From JAUYQR01 sp963822435 (GTDB taxonomy: Bacteria; Pseudomonadota; Alphaproteobacteria; Rhodobacterales; Rhodobacteraceae): DNA of 64,000 bases. The notes under the pieces were generated by a model. The model saw only the letters and a list, made by a program, of their open reading frames with translations. It searched no databases and was not told the origin of the DNA. Positions within the stretch are counted from its first letter, which is position 1. Each line of letters starts with the position of its first letter. Positions 31,711 to 39,459 of the stretch are shown in pieces. Location of the stretch: contig CAWGHN010000006.1 of NCBI GenBank assembly GCA_963822435.1, positions 1 to 64,000 of the forward strand, written 5' to 3'. Both the position numbers and the translations under genes were made by a program.

Positions 31711-33273
31711 ATGCCGGGCGCCACGCGGTCAGTCAAAATACTGCTGACGGCAGCTGAAGCGTACCCGGCGCTGGAACGGGCGTTTCTGGCCGCCAAGACG
31801 GAAATCTGGGCCAGTTTCATGATCTTCGATCTCTCGACGCGGCTGCGATCCGACGAAGGCCGCGCCATTGGCAAGACCTGGTTCGATCTGGTGGTGCACA
31901 CGCTCAATCGCGGTGTGGCGCTGCATATCTCCATCAGTGATGTCGATCCGATTGCGCGGGCCGCCATGCACCGCACTGCATGTCGCCACCAGCGCATGTT
32001 CTTTGCGGCCGCTGGTGTGGCTGACCCGGGGGCGAAATTGCACGTCAGGCGCCTGCGCCATTCGGCCGAAACCGGCGTGCTGATCCGGCTGCTGATCTGG
32101 CCCTATATCATGCAGAAAGTGTTTCGCACCGCACGCTGGCTGAACCGCCAGACGCCTGCAATCCGGCAAGCCGCGTTGCGCGATATGGAAGGGGCCGTGC
32201 GCAACCTGCATGTCCGCAAGGATGGCACGGTCCGGCCCAAATTCCGCGCGCTGCCGCGTCTCTTTCCATCGCTGCACCACCAAAAGCTCGCGGTGATCGA
32301 CCGCAAGCTTCTTTACATCGGCGGTCTCGATCTGGACGAGCGCCGCTATGACACCCCTTTGCACCGTCGGCCGGGCGACGAGACGTGGCATGACGTGCAA
32401 CTGATGATCGAGGGCGCGGTGGTGGCCGAGGCGCAGGCCCACCTTGAAACGTTCAGCGATGTGATCGACGGTCGCAGTGCCCCGGCCCGAACAAGGCGCC
32501 TGTTGCGCACCTTGTCACGCCCGCGTCGGCACAGCCTCTGGCACTTTGGGCCTGAACCGTTGGTCACAGAATTCTATTCGGCTCATGTTGTTCTGGCCCG
32601 CCGTGCCAAAGACCTAATTTACATCGAAACGCAGTATTTTCGAGACCCATCGCTCGCCAAGGTTCTGGCCGATCAGGCACGGCGCAAACCGTCGTTGAAG
32701 TTGATCCTCATCCTGCCGGCGGCCCCTGACGATGTCGCCTTCGATGGTCGGCGCGGGCTGGACGCTCGCTTTGGCGAAGCGATGCAAGCCCGTGCGCTGC
32801 GAATTCTGCGAGGCGGCTTTGGGGCCAGGCTGTTCGTAGGGTCGCCCGCCCAGCCGCGCCCGGCCCTACCCGATGGCAGGGCCGATCCGGCTGACCGCCG
32901 TGACCGGCATTTTGGTGCACCCTTGGTGTATGTGCATGCAAAGCTATCAGTTTTCGACGACTTCGCCGCAGTGGTGTCCTCGGCCAACCTGAACGGGCGC
33001 AGCCTTCGGTGGGACACCGAGGCGGGCGTATATCTGAACGCGCCAAATGACGTTCTGGAATTGCGCCACAGGGTCATGGCACATTGGTTGCCGCCCGACG
33101 CCGGCCCGGAAGCGTATGATATGCAGACCGCACTGGCGTTCTGGGCGGCCCATGCCTGGCGCAACGCCGCGCGGCATCCGCGCGACCGCCAAGGCTATCT
33201 TCTGCCGCATGATTTCGCCGCAGCCGAAGCGTTTGGCCGAAAACCGCCGATCTTGCCAGGCGAATTCGTCTGA
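31711..33273 (+). CDS. phospholipase D-like / cardiolipin synthase-like protein
   Basis: A 520-aa PLD-superfamily enzyme with two HKD motifs: HHQKLAVIDRKLLYIGGLD at about residue 186 and YVHAKLSVFDD at about 408 followed by SSANLNGRS. Both active-site histidines and lysines are present, so phosphodiester transfer or hydrolysis on lipids (or nucleic acid) is plausible. No signal peptide is evident. The ATG at 31666 lies inside the promoter at 31650-31675, so 31711 is the better start. Membrane-lipid remodelling under stress is the simplest reading. Confidence 0.85.
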   Translation: MPGATRSVKILLTAAEAYPALERAFLAAKTEIWASFMIFDLSTRLRSDEGRAIGKTWFDLVVHTLNRGVALHISISDVDPIARAAMHRTACRHQRMFFAAAGVADPGAKLHVRRLRHSAETGVLIRLLIWPYIMQKVFRTARWLNRQTPAIRQAALRDMEGAVRNLHVRKDGTVRPKFRALPRLFPSLHHQKLAVIDRKLLYIGGLDLDERRYDTPLHRRPGDETWHDVQLMIEGAVVAEAQAHLETFSDVIDGRSAPARTRRLLRTLSRPRRHSLWHFGPEPLVTEFYSAHVVLARRAKDLIYIETQYFRDPSLAKVLADQARRKPSLKLILILPAAPDDVAFDGRRGLDARFGEAMQARALRILRGGFGARLFVGSPAQPRPALPDGRADPADRRDRHFGAPLVYVHAKLSVFDDFAAVVSSANLNGRSLRWDTEAGVYLNAPNDVLELRHRVMAHWLPPDAGPEAYDMQTALAFWAAHAWRNAARHPRDRQGYLLPHDFAAAEAFGRKPPILPGEFV

Positions 33274-33285
33274 TGATCGCAGGAT

Positions 33286-33311
33286 GGAACCCGATACCCA
33301 AGCGAGGGGTT
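33286..33311 (+). promoter_or_regulatory. sigma-EcfG-type promoter, one mismatch
   Basis: GGAAC (33286-33290), 17 bases, GGTT (33308-33311). One base off the -10 consensus CGTT; 41 bases before the csbD-like start codon. Confidence 0.5.
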
Positions 33312-33352
33312 TTGACTGCAGAGGGCACGTCCGCCCGAACAAGGAGAAAATC

Positions 33353-33550
33353 ATGAATTGGGATCAGATCGAAGGCAAGTGGAAGCAGTACGCCGGCAAG
33401 GCAAAGGAAGCCTGGGGCGACCTTACTGATGACGACCTTGATCGCGCTGCGGGCAAGCGTGACCAGATGATCGGCCTCGTGCAGGAAAAGTACGGCAAGA
33501 CGAAGAATGATGCCGAGCGCGAAGTCGATGACTGGTTCCGCCGGCTCTGA
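33353..33550 (+). CDS. CsbD-family stress protein
   Basis: A 65-aa protein, highly charged: MNWDQIEGKWKQYAGKAKEA, then WGDLTDDDL and AAGKRDQMIGLVQEKYG. This is the complete CsbD domain. CsbD is a general-stress sigma-B target in Bacillus, and its homologues are typical EcfG targets in alphaproteobacteria. AAGGAG lies seven bases before the ATG. Molecular function is unknown. Confidence 0.9.
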   Translation: MNWDQIEGKWKQYAGKAKEAWGDLTDDDLDRAAGKRDQMIGLVQEKYGKTKNDAEREVDDWFRRL

Positions 33551-33572
33551 GACATCCGTCTATGATAGTTCG

Positions 33573-33592
33573 GGCGCGCTTTCGGGCGCGCC
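33573..33592. terminator. convergent hairpin terminator
   Basis: GGCGCGC, six-base loop, GCGCGCC between the convergent csbD and DUF421 genes. The T-run on the plus strand is short (TGTTTC), so strength is uncertain. Confidence 0.55.
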
Positions 33593-33596
33593 TGTT

Positions 33597-34286
33597 TCAT
33601 GTGGGCTCGTCGGGTTCGATGGCCGCCGCAGTAAAAGTCCGGTTCGCACAGTGCGTGCAGATCGTTTCGTCCCTATCCGCCGGGCTGCCGCAGGCGCTGC
33701 AAAGTCGCGAGGCCAGGCGAAGGGGGATCGGCGAATGGGCGGTGTGTGGCGGCAAAAGGGCAAGGCCGCTTACCGTACCCCGGTTGCGAAAGACGCTGAA
33801 CGTGCCACTCGTCTCCAGTCGGGCATGTGCGACCCGCCCGAGGTTTCGGATGCCATGCTCGCGCAGCCCTTCGAACAGTTCCTCTCGGCTGACCTTCAGC
33901 GCACGCAGCGCCTTCATGTTGATCCTTCCGTTGTCCACAACAGCGACGCTTCGGCCCGAAAAAACCCGTCGCACCAGCGGGCTTTCGACCATGCCAATGT
34001 CGATCAGCTTGTTGATGATCACGACCAGCGTGATCACCGTCATCGCGTGCAACAGCGGCACGTCCCCGTAGAACATTGCATCCCCGACAGCCGAGCCGAG
34101 TGCCACGACCAGAAGAAACTCGACCACCGACATCTGCCCGACGCCTCGTCCGCCGATCCAGCGGATGAGCAGCAGCGAATAGGCATAGATGATCAGCGTT
34201 CGGATCACGATTTCCTGCAGAAAACCGATCGGCTGGTCGCCAATGAACATCTTGTGCCAGTCGATGGTCCGGGCGGCGTCCAGCAT
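33597..34286 (-). CDS. DUF421 membrane protein with C-terminal zinc ribbon
   Basis: A 229-aa YetF/DUF421-type protein. Hydrophobic helices occupy about residues 20-100 (EIVIRTLIIYAYSLLLIRW, VEFLLVVALGSAVGDAMFYG, MTVITLVVIINKLID), followed by the conserved cytoplasmic domain (VVDNGRINMKALRALKVSRE). The C-terminus adds a four-cysteine knuckle, CSACGS ... CTHC, at about residues 195-213, which looks like a zinc ribbon and is not part of the basic family. GGAAC-N17-CGTT at 34343-34318 places it in the stress regulon. Confidence 0.82.
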   Translation of the reverse strand: MLDAARTIDWHKMFIGDQPIGFLQEIVIRTLIIYAYSLLLIRWIGGRGVGQMSVVEFLLVVALGSAVGDAMFYGDVPLLHAMTVITLVVIINKLIDIGMVESPLVRRVFSGRSVAVVDNGRINMKALRALKVSREELFEGLREHGIRNLGRVAHARLETSGTFSVFRNRGTVSGLALLPPHTAHSPIPLRLASRLCSACGSPADRDETICTHCANRTFTAAAIEPDEPT

Positions 34287-34317
34287 CCGCTAACTCCCAA
34301 TGGCTCGTCTCGCGGCC

Positions 34318-34343
34318 AACGCAGCAGGCTTTTGTCGGGTTCC
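34318..34343 (-). promoter_or_regulatory. sigma-EcfG-type promoter
   Basis: Minus strand GGAAC (34343-34339), 17 bases, CGTT (34321-34318): perfect match, 31 bases before the DUF421 start. Confidence 0.65.
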
Positions 34344-34363
34344 GCGCGCCGCTGAACGGCGCG

Positions 34364-35167
34364 TCAGGTTTGCCAGTCTGCGCCCACCTCTGGCAGCAGG
34401 ATCGAAGCCAGAAGTTCGCGCGTGGCAGTGGCCTTTGGGGCGGCGAACACTTCGGCGCTGGGGGCGTTTTCAACGATCACGCCCTGGTCGAGAACGATGA
34501 TCCGGTTGCACAGCCGCCGGATCACCGAGAGATCGTGGCTGATGAAGGCCAGTGTCAGGCCAAGGTCTGCCACCAGCCGTTCCAACAGCGACAACACCTG
34601 CGCCTGTGACGACACGTCGAGGCCTGACACGATCTCGTCGGCCACGATGAAATCTGGGCGCAGCGCAATGGCTCGGGCGATACCGACACGCTGGCGTTGG
34701 CCGCCCGACATTTCATGCGGATGCCGGGTGCCAAAGCGTTGGCCAAGGCCGACGGCATCCAGCGCCTCGCGCATCCGGCCGGAGGGATTGGCGACATCGT
34801 GCAGGGCAAGCGGCCCTTCGATGATTTGCGCGACCGTATGGCGCGGGTTCAGCGAGGACATCGGATCTTGAAAGATCATCTGGAAGCGGCGACGCAGTGG
34901 GCGCAGCGCGGCCTCCGACAGGTGGCTGATATCATGCCCGTCAAAGCGGATCGTGCCGGCGCTTGGCTGCAACAGCCGCACAAGGGTGCGCGCCAGCGTT
35001 GATTTCCCCGAACCGGAGCCGCCGACGATGCCCACAATCTCGCCCTTGGCGATTGCGAAATCGACCCCCTTCAGAATGTGGATGCGCGGCGCCGCGCCGA
35101 ACAACGGCTTGCGGTTCAGATCGGGCTGCGACAGGTGCAGGCCGGTGATGCGCAGAAGATCGGTCAC
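34364..35167 (-). CDS. ABC transporter ATP-binding protein (DppF-like)
   Basis: A 267-aa ATPase: Walker A GGSGSGKST, Q-loop FQDPMSSL, signature MSGGQRQRV, Walker B IVADEIVSGLD (Glu then Ile, a slight variant of DEP), H-loop SHDLSVI. It is shorter than typical DppF (about 330 aa) because the C-terminal cysteine domain is absent. Last gene of the operon that starts at 41028; overlaps the preceding ATPase by four bases. Confidence 0.85.
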   Translation of the reverse strand: MTDLLRITGLHLSQPDLNRKPLFGAAPRIHILKGVDFAIAKGEIVGIVGGSGSGKSTLARTLVRLLQPSAGTIRFDGHDISHLSEAALRPLRRRFQMIFQDPMSSLNPRHTVAQIIEGPLALHDVANPSGRMREALDAVGLGQRFGTRHPHEMSGGQRQRVGIARAIALRPDFIVADEIVSGLDVSSQAQVLSLLERLVADLGLTLAFISHDLSVIRRLCNRIIVLDQGVIVENAPSAEVFAAPKATATRELLASILLPEVGADWQT

Positions 35168-36030
35168 GGCACCCTCCGGTCATAGGCTTCAACGTCCGCC
35201 CGGACCGCCGCGATCACGGCGTCAGGGATCGGCAGCAGGCTTGCTTCGGGGTCGGTGTATTTCGGCGTCGCCGCAAGCAGCGCGCGGGAATAGGGATGTG
35301 CCGGTCCGGTGAAATAGGCCTCGGTCGTGGTATCCTCGACCACAAGACCACCGTAGAGGACGGAGATCTTCTGGCACACCTTGGCGACTACCCCAAGGTC
35401 ATGCGTCACGAACAACAGTGCCGTGCCGTGCCGTGCCTGCATTGCGGCAATCAGTTTCAGAATCTGCTTTTGCACTGTCACATCAAGTGCGGTCGTCGGT
35501 TCATCGGCGATGATCAGTTTCGGTTCGGCGGCAAACGCCGAGGCGATCAGGATGCGCTGACGCATTCCGCCCGAAAGCTCGTGCGGATAGGCGCGCAGAA
35601 CGCGGGTAGGGTCGGTGATCTGGATCTCGTCCAGAAGCTCCATCGCGCGGGCGTCCGCAGCGCTGCGCGACCAGCCGAGGATATCCACCAGCCGGTCAGT
35701 GATCTGCGGCCCGATGCGGCGCGAGGGGTTCAGCGCGGTGAGCGGGTCTTGCGGGATGAGAGCGGTGCTGGCACCGATCAGGCGGCGACGATCGGCCGGT
35801 GAGAGGCTCAAAAGCTCGGTTCCATTCATCAGGATCGACCCGCCGGTGATCTCGACAGCGCGGGGCAGGATCCCGAGGATCGCCTTGCCTATCATGGATT
35901 TGCCCGCGCCGCTTTCGCCGACAAGCCCGCGCACTTCGCCCGCCTCGACGGTCAATGACACGCCGCGCAGCAGACGGTGGTCGGAGCCCTTGATGCGGGC
36001 CGAAAGATTGGTGACCTTAAGAAAGCTCAT
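35164..36030 (-). CDS. ABC transporter ATP-binding protein (DppD-like)
   Basis: A 288-aa ATPase: Walker A GESGAGKSM, Q-loop PQDPLTAL, signature LSGGMRQRI, Walker B IIADEPTTALD, H-loop THDLGVV. Start 36030 (MSFLKVTNLSA) overlaps the permease stop by four bases. The C-terminal domain is short, as in its partner. Confidence 0.85.
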   Translation of the reverse strand: MSFLKVTNLSARIKGSDHRLLRGVSLTVEAGEVRGLVGESGAGKSMIGKAILGILPRAVEITGGSILMNGTELLSLSPADRRRLIGASTALIPQDPLTALNPSRRIGPQITDRLVDILGWSRSAADARAMELLDEIQITDPTRVLRAYPHELSGGMRQRILIASAFAAEPKLIIADEPTTALDVTVQKQILKLIAAMQARHGTALLFVTHDLGVVAKVCQKISVLYGGLVVEDTTTEAYFTGPAHPYSRALLAATPKYTDPEASLLPIPDAVIAAVRADVEAYDRRVP

Positions 36031-36878
36031 TGCAGCACCGGATCGTAGCGGTCTTTCAGGCCTTCGCCCAATTGGCTGAAGGCGAGGACCGTGAGGAACA
36101 GGGTGACCAGCGGGAACACCAGCACCCACCACGCCTGATGCACTGAAGTGCGGCCTTCGGCGATCATCCCGCCCCAGGTGGGATCGTCGGTGGAGATCGA
36201 CAAGTTCACGAACGACAGGATCGCCTCGACGATCACCGCGATGCCCATCTCCAGCGTGAGCAGGACAACGATGGTCGGCGCTACGTTCGGCAGGATTTCC
36301 CGCAGCATCGTGCCGATGCGCGTGCGCCCTGCCACGCGGGCAGAAGCCACGTAATCCATAGCGCCCTGTGCCATCGCCTCGGCGCGCACGACCCGGGCAA
36401 ACCGCGTCCAGTCGATCACAACGATGGCGATGATGATCGAGGCAAGGCCCGGGCCAAGGACGGCGATCAGCAGGATCGAGAACAGGACCGGGGGAAACGC
36501 CATCCAGATGTCGATTAGGCGCGAGATCACCAGATCGACCCAGCCGCGCAGGAACCCCGACAGAAGGCCCAATGTCGCGCCGATGAGGCAGGTGAGGGTG
36601 CCTGCAACCACTGCTACGATCAAGGCGATGCGCGCGCCGTGAAGGATGCGGCTAAGCACGTCGCGGCCAAGGCTGTCTGTGCCAAGCCAGTAGCCGGGTT
36701 CGGTGCCTTCCATCCAGAAGGGTGGCAATCGGCCAAGAAACAGGTCTTGTGCCAAAGGGTCGTGCGGCGCTGCCCACGGGGCGAGGAGGGCTGCAGCCGT
36801 GACCAGCGCAATCCAACCGGCAGAAAGCCAGAGCCGCAGGCCGGCGCGGCGGGGGACAAGGGCGCGCGCGTCAGCCAT
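36027..36878 (-). CDS. ABC transporter permease (DppC-like)
   Basis: A 283-aa permease with the DppC-type segment GYWLGTDSLGRDVLSRILHG and EAA-loop region ASARVAGRTRIGTMLREILP. Start 36878 (MADARALVPRR) overlaps the upstream permease stop by eight bases; an upstream TTG at 36923 is in frame but less likely. Confidence 0.85.
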   Translation of the reverse strand: MADARALVPRRAGLRLWLSAGWIALVTAAALLAPWAAPHDPLAQDLFLGRLPPFWMEGTEPGYWLGTDSLGRDVLSRILHGARIALIVAVVAGTLTCLIGATLGLLSGFLRGWVDLVISRLIDIWMAFPPVLFSILLIAVLGPGLASIIIAIVVIDWTRFARVVRAEAMAQGAMDYVASARVAGRTRIGTMLREILPNVAPTIVVLLTLEMGIAVIVEAILSFVNLSISTDDPTWGGMIAEGRTSVHQAWWVLVFPLVTLFLTVLAFSQLGEGLKDRYDPVLQ

Positions 36879-37881
36879 GCCGGAGCCTCGGGTTGAGGAC
36901 GGCATAGAGAAGATCGACAACAAGGTTCACGGCGGTGAAGATCACCGCAAACAGGATCACGATGCCCTGAATAAGCGGCAGGTCGCGGTTGATGACCGCG
37001 TCGATCGCCATGTTGCCAAGTCCCTCGTAGCTGAACAGCCGCTCGATGATGACCGTGCCGCCGATGAGAAAGGTGAACTGCACGCCTACAAGTGTCAGCG
37101 TCGGTAGGATGGCGTTCGGCAACGCCTCGCGCAGGATGACGTGATTTTCGCCGTAGCCCTTGGTGCGGGCAAGCGTGACGTAATCAAGCTGCATGGTTTC
37201 CTTGAGCGACTGCTTCAAAAGCTGCCCGATGATCGCGGCCAGCGGGATGGCGAGGGCAAGTGCGGGCAGAAACATGTGGCTGACGATGTCGAGCCAGAGG
37301 TCAAAGCGCAGGCGCACAAGGCTTTCAAAAAGGTAGAAGTTCGTTGTGAACGGCAGCTCCAGCGAAGGGGTGACGCGGCCCGAGATGTGGAAGATCGGGA
37401 TCAGGACCCCAAAGGCCAGAATCAGCAGCAATCCCCACAGGAAATCGGGGATCGACAGCGCCATGCCGTTGGTGATGTCGATGCCCGCCTCGGTCAGTGT
37501 GTCACGCTTGCGGGTGCCGGTGAGTGCCGCGATACCGCCGAGAATGACCGCAATGACCAGCGCCATGAGCGACAGTTCCAGTGTGGCGGGCAGCCGGCCA
37601 AGGACAAGGTCCAACACCGGTTGGCGGGCGGTGATCGAGGTGCCGAAATCGCCGTGCAAAACCCCGCCGCCCCAGATCAGGAATTGTTCGGGGATGGTCT
37701 TGTCCAGCCCGTATTGCGCGGTCAGGCGGGCAATGTCTTGGTCTGTGGCGCCGGGGGGCAGCATCATGGCAATCGGGTTGCCCGGCACCACGCGGACAAC
37801 GACAAACACGATGACCGCCACGCCGATCAGGGTGATCGCCGTGGTCAAAAGTCGCTGAAGGATGGCACTAAGAAGCTGCAT
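36871..37881 (-). CDS. ABC transporter permease (DppB-like)
   Basis: A 336-aa permease with N-terminal helix, GLDKTIPEQF and HGDFGTSITARQPV motifs typical of DppB, an EAA-loop LARTKGYGENHVILREALPN and the C-terminal LLYAVLNPRLRHG. Preceded by an intercistronic hairpin that probably lowers its expression relative to the binding protein. Confidence 0.85.
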   Translation of the reverse strand: MQLLSAILQRLLTTAITLIGVAVIVFVVVRVVPGNPIAMMLPPGATDQDIARLTAQYGLDKTIPEQFLIWGGGVLHGDFGTSITARQPVLDLVLGRLPATLELSLMALVIAVILGGIAALTGTRKRDTLTEAGIDITNGMALSIPDFLWGLLLILAFGVLIPIFHISGRVTPSLELPFTTNFYLFESLVRLRFDLWLDIVSHMFLPALALAIPLAAIIGQLLKQSLKETMQLDYVTLARTKGYGENHVILREALPNAILPTLTLVGVQFTFLIGGTVIIERLFSYEGLGNMAIDAVINRDLPLIQGIVILFAVIFTAVNLVVDLLYAVLNPRLRHG

Positions 37882-37887
37882 GGTAAT

Positions 37888-37909
37888 GGGCCGCCCCGAA
37901 AGGCGGCCC
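37888..37909 (-). terminator. intercistronic hairpin
   Basis: GGGCCGCC, loop CCGAAA, GGCGGCCC lies between the binding-protein stop and the first permease start. No T-run follows. Such hairpins stabilise the binding-protein mRNA or attenuate readthrough to the membrane genes. Confidence 0.6.
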
Positions 37910-37917
37910 GACTGTCC

Positions 37918-39435
37918 TTAGGCGCGCTTCATCAGGTGCGGCAGAAGCGCACCCGAAGCATGCGGCGTGACCGTGACGCCGGGCGCGGAAAGGATCGGCT
38001 GCACATACTGCAAAAGCGGGATCACCAGCGCGTTTTCAGCGATGTAGCGGTCGACGGCCTTCCAGCCCTCGATGCGCTTGGCCTCGTCCGCTTCGCCCCA
38101 GAGGGGGCCGATCATGTTGATCAGATCTTCACCGTCCCACACCGAATGCGGGCTGGGGCCGAACATGGCAAAGCCGGTCGACGTGGTCGGGTCGGCGACC
38201 GAATTGCCCCAGTTGTAGAAGGCGGCGGGGGCAAGCTGGTCGGCTGCGCGCAGTTCGTAGTGCTTGGCGATCTCGTAAACCTCGATCTCGGCTTCGATCC
38301 CGATCTTGCGCCACAGGCCGACGATGGCCTGCACCATTTCGTAGTCCTTCGGCTTGAAGCCCTTGGTGGTCTGGATCTTGAATTTCACCGGATTGTCCGG
38401 GCCGTAGCCCGACGCTGCCAGCGCGGCAATCGCGCCCGCCTCGTCGTAAGGCACGGTGATCGAGGGATCATAAGCCTCGTATTCCGGCGTTTGCAGCGTG
38501 TCGATCTTGACGCCGTAGCCGGACAAAAGCCGGTCGATGATCGTTTGTTTGTCAATCGCCCAGACGGCGGCCTTGCGCACATTGGGGTCTGTCATCACCT
38601 CGATATCATTCAGGAAAATCATCCCGATATCCGAGATCGGCGCAGCAATGCCGTTCAGCGTGCCCTTCAGGCGGTCGTATTCTTCGTAGGGCATTTCCAG
38701 CGTGACGTGGCTGTTGCCGGATTCCACCTCGGCCACCCGGGCGGCGGCGTCGGTCACGAATTTGATCGTAACGGTGTCGAAGTCAGGCTTGCCGCCCCAG
38801 TAGTTGGCGTTGGCCTTCAGCCGGACGAAGGCGTTGCGTTCGTACTTTTCGACCATGTAGGGGCCGGTGCCGATGGGGGCTGCCTCAAAGCCTTCAGGGC
38901 CAACCTTTTCGAAATAGGCTTTCGGCAAGACGTAGCCGGTCAGGAAATACATCCACTTGAAGATCGTAGGGTCGAACTGCTTGACGTCCGCCGTCACGGT
39001 GTTGCCTTCAGCCTTGATGTTGGCCAGCGTCGACCAGACAAAGTTGATCGGGTTGCCGGTGGCGGGATCGGCAGCGCGGGTCAGGCTCCAGGCCACATCC
39101 TCGGCGGTAAAGGGGCTGCCGTCATGCCAGGTGACGCCGTCGCGGACGGTCATGCTGACCTTGGTGCGATCCTCGTTCCAGCCCCATTCGGTGAGGAGGC
39201 CCGGGGCGGGCTTCAGGTCGGGCTGTTGCAGGATGAACTGGTCGAAGACTGACTGGTACAACCCCTGGATCGTCGGGTTCACCGCCGAGGGGCCGACCGT
39301 CGGGTCCCATGACGGCAGGTTCACATTGTAAGCGATGACCAGCTCGTCAATGGCGGCATGGGCGGGCAGTCCGGTGACGGATAAGGCGGCCAGCGCGGCG
39401 GAGGATTGCAAAAGCGTGCGTCGGTTGAGGTTCAT
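37918..39435 (-). CDS. ABC transporter substrate-binding protein, family 5
   Basis: A 505-aa periplasmic binding protein. Signal peptide with twin arginine (LNRRTLLQSSAALAALSV). Family motifs are VRDGVTWHDGSPFTAEDV, AAPIGTGPYMVEKY and NANYWGGKPDFDTV. Family 5 proteins bind peptides, opines, nickel chelates or other solutes; the ligand here is not evident. It is co-transcribed with a CrtI-like oxidoreductase and faces an aromatic 2-oxoacid operon, so an aromatic or amino-acid-derived compound is plausible. Confidence 0.85.
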   Translation of the reverse strand: MNLNRRTLLQSSAALAALSVTGLPAHAAIDELVIAYNVNLPSWDPTVGPSAVNPTIQGLYQSVFDQFILQQPDLKPAPGLLTEWGWNEDRTKVSMTVRDGVTWHDGSPFTAEDVAWSLTRAADPATGNPINFVWSTLANIKAEGNTVTADVKQFDPTIFKWMYFLTGYVLPKAYFEKVGPEGFEAAPIGTGPYMVEKYERNAFVRLKANANYWGGKPDFDTVTIKFVTDAAARVAEVESGNSHVTLEMPYEEYDRLKGTLNGIAAPISDIGMIFLNDIEVMTDPNVRKAAVWAIDKQTIIDRLLSGYGVKIDTLQTPEYEAYDPSITVPYDEAGAIAALAASGYGPDNPVKFKIQTTKGFKPKDYEMVQAIVGLWRKIGIEAEIEVYEIAKHYELRAADQLAPAAFYNWGNSVADPTTSTGFAMFGPSPHSVWDGEDLINMIGPLWGEADEAKRIEGWKAVDRYIAENALVIPLLQYVQPILSAPGVTVTPHASGALLPHLMKRA

Positions 39436-39459
39436 GTGTTTCTCCCTGTTTTTCGTTGT

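Noticed and set aside
37141..39252. A 703-codon plus-strand frame across the ABC binding-protein gene.
   Set aside because: Composition is typical of an antisense shadow, with no domain, and it overlaps the clear family 5 binding protein and a permease.
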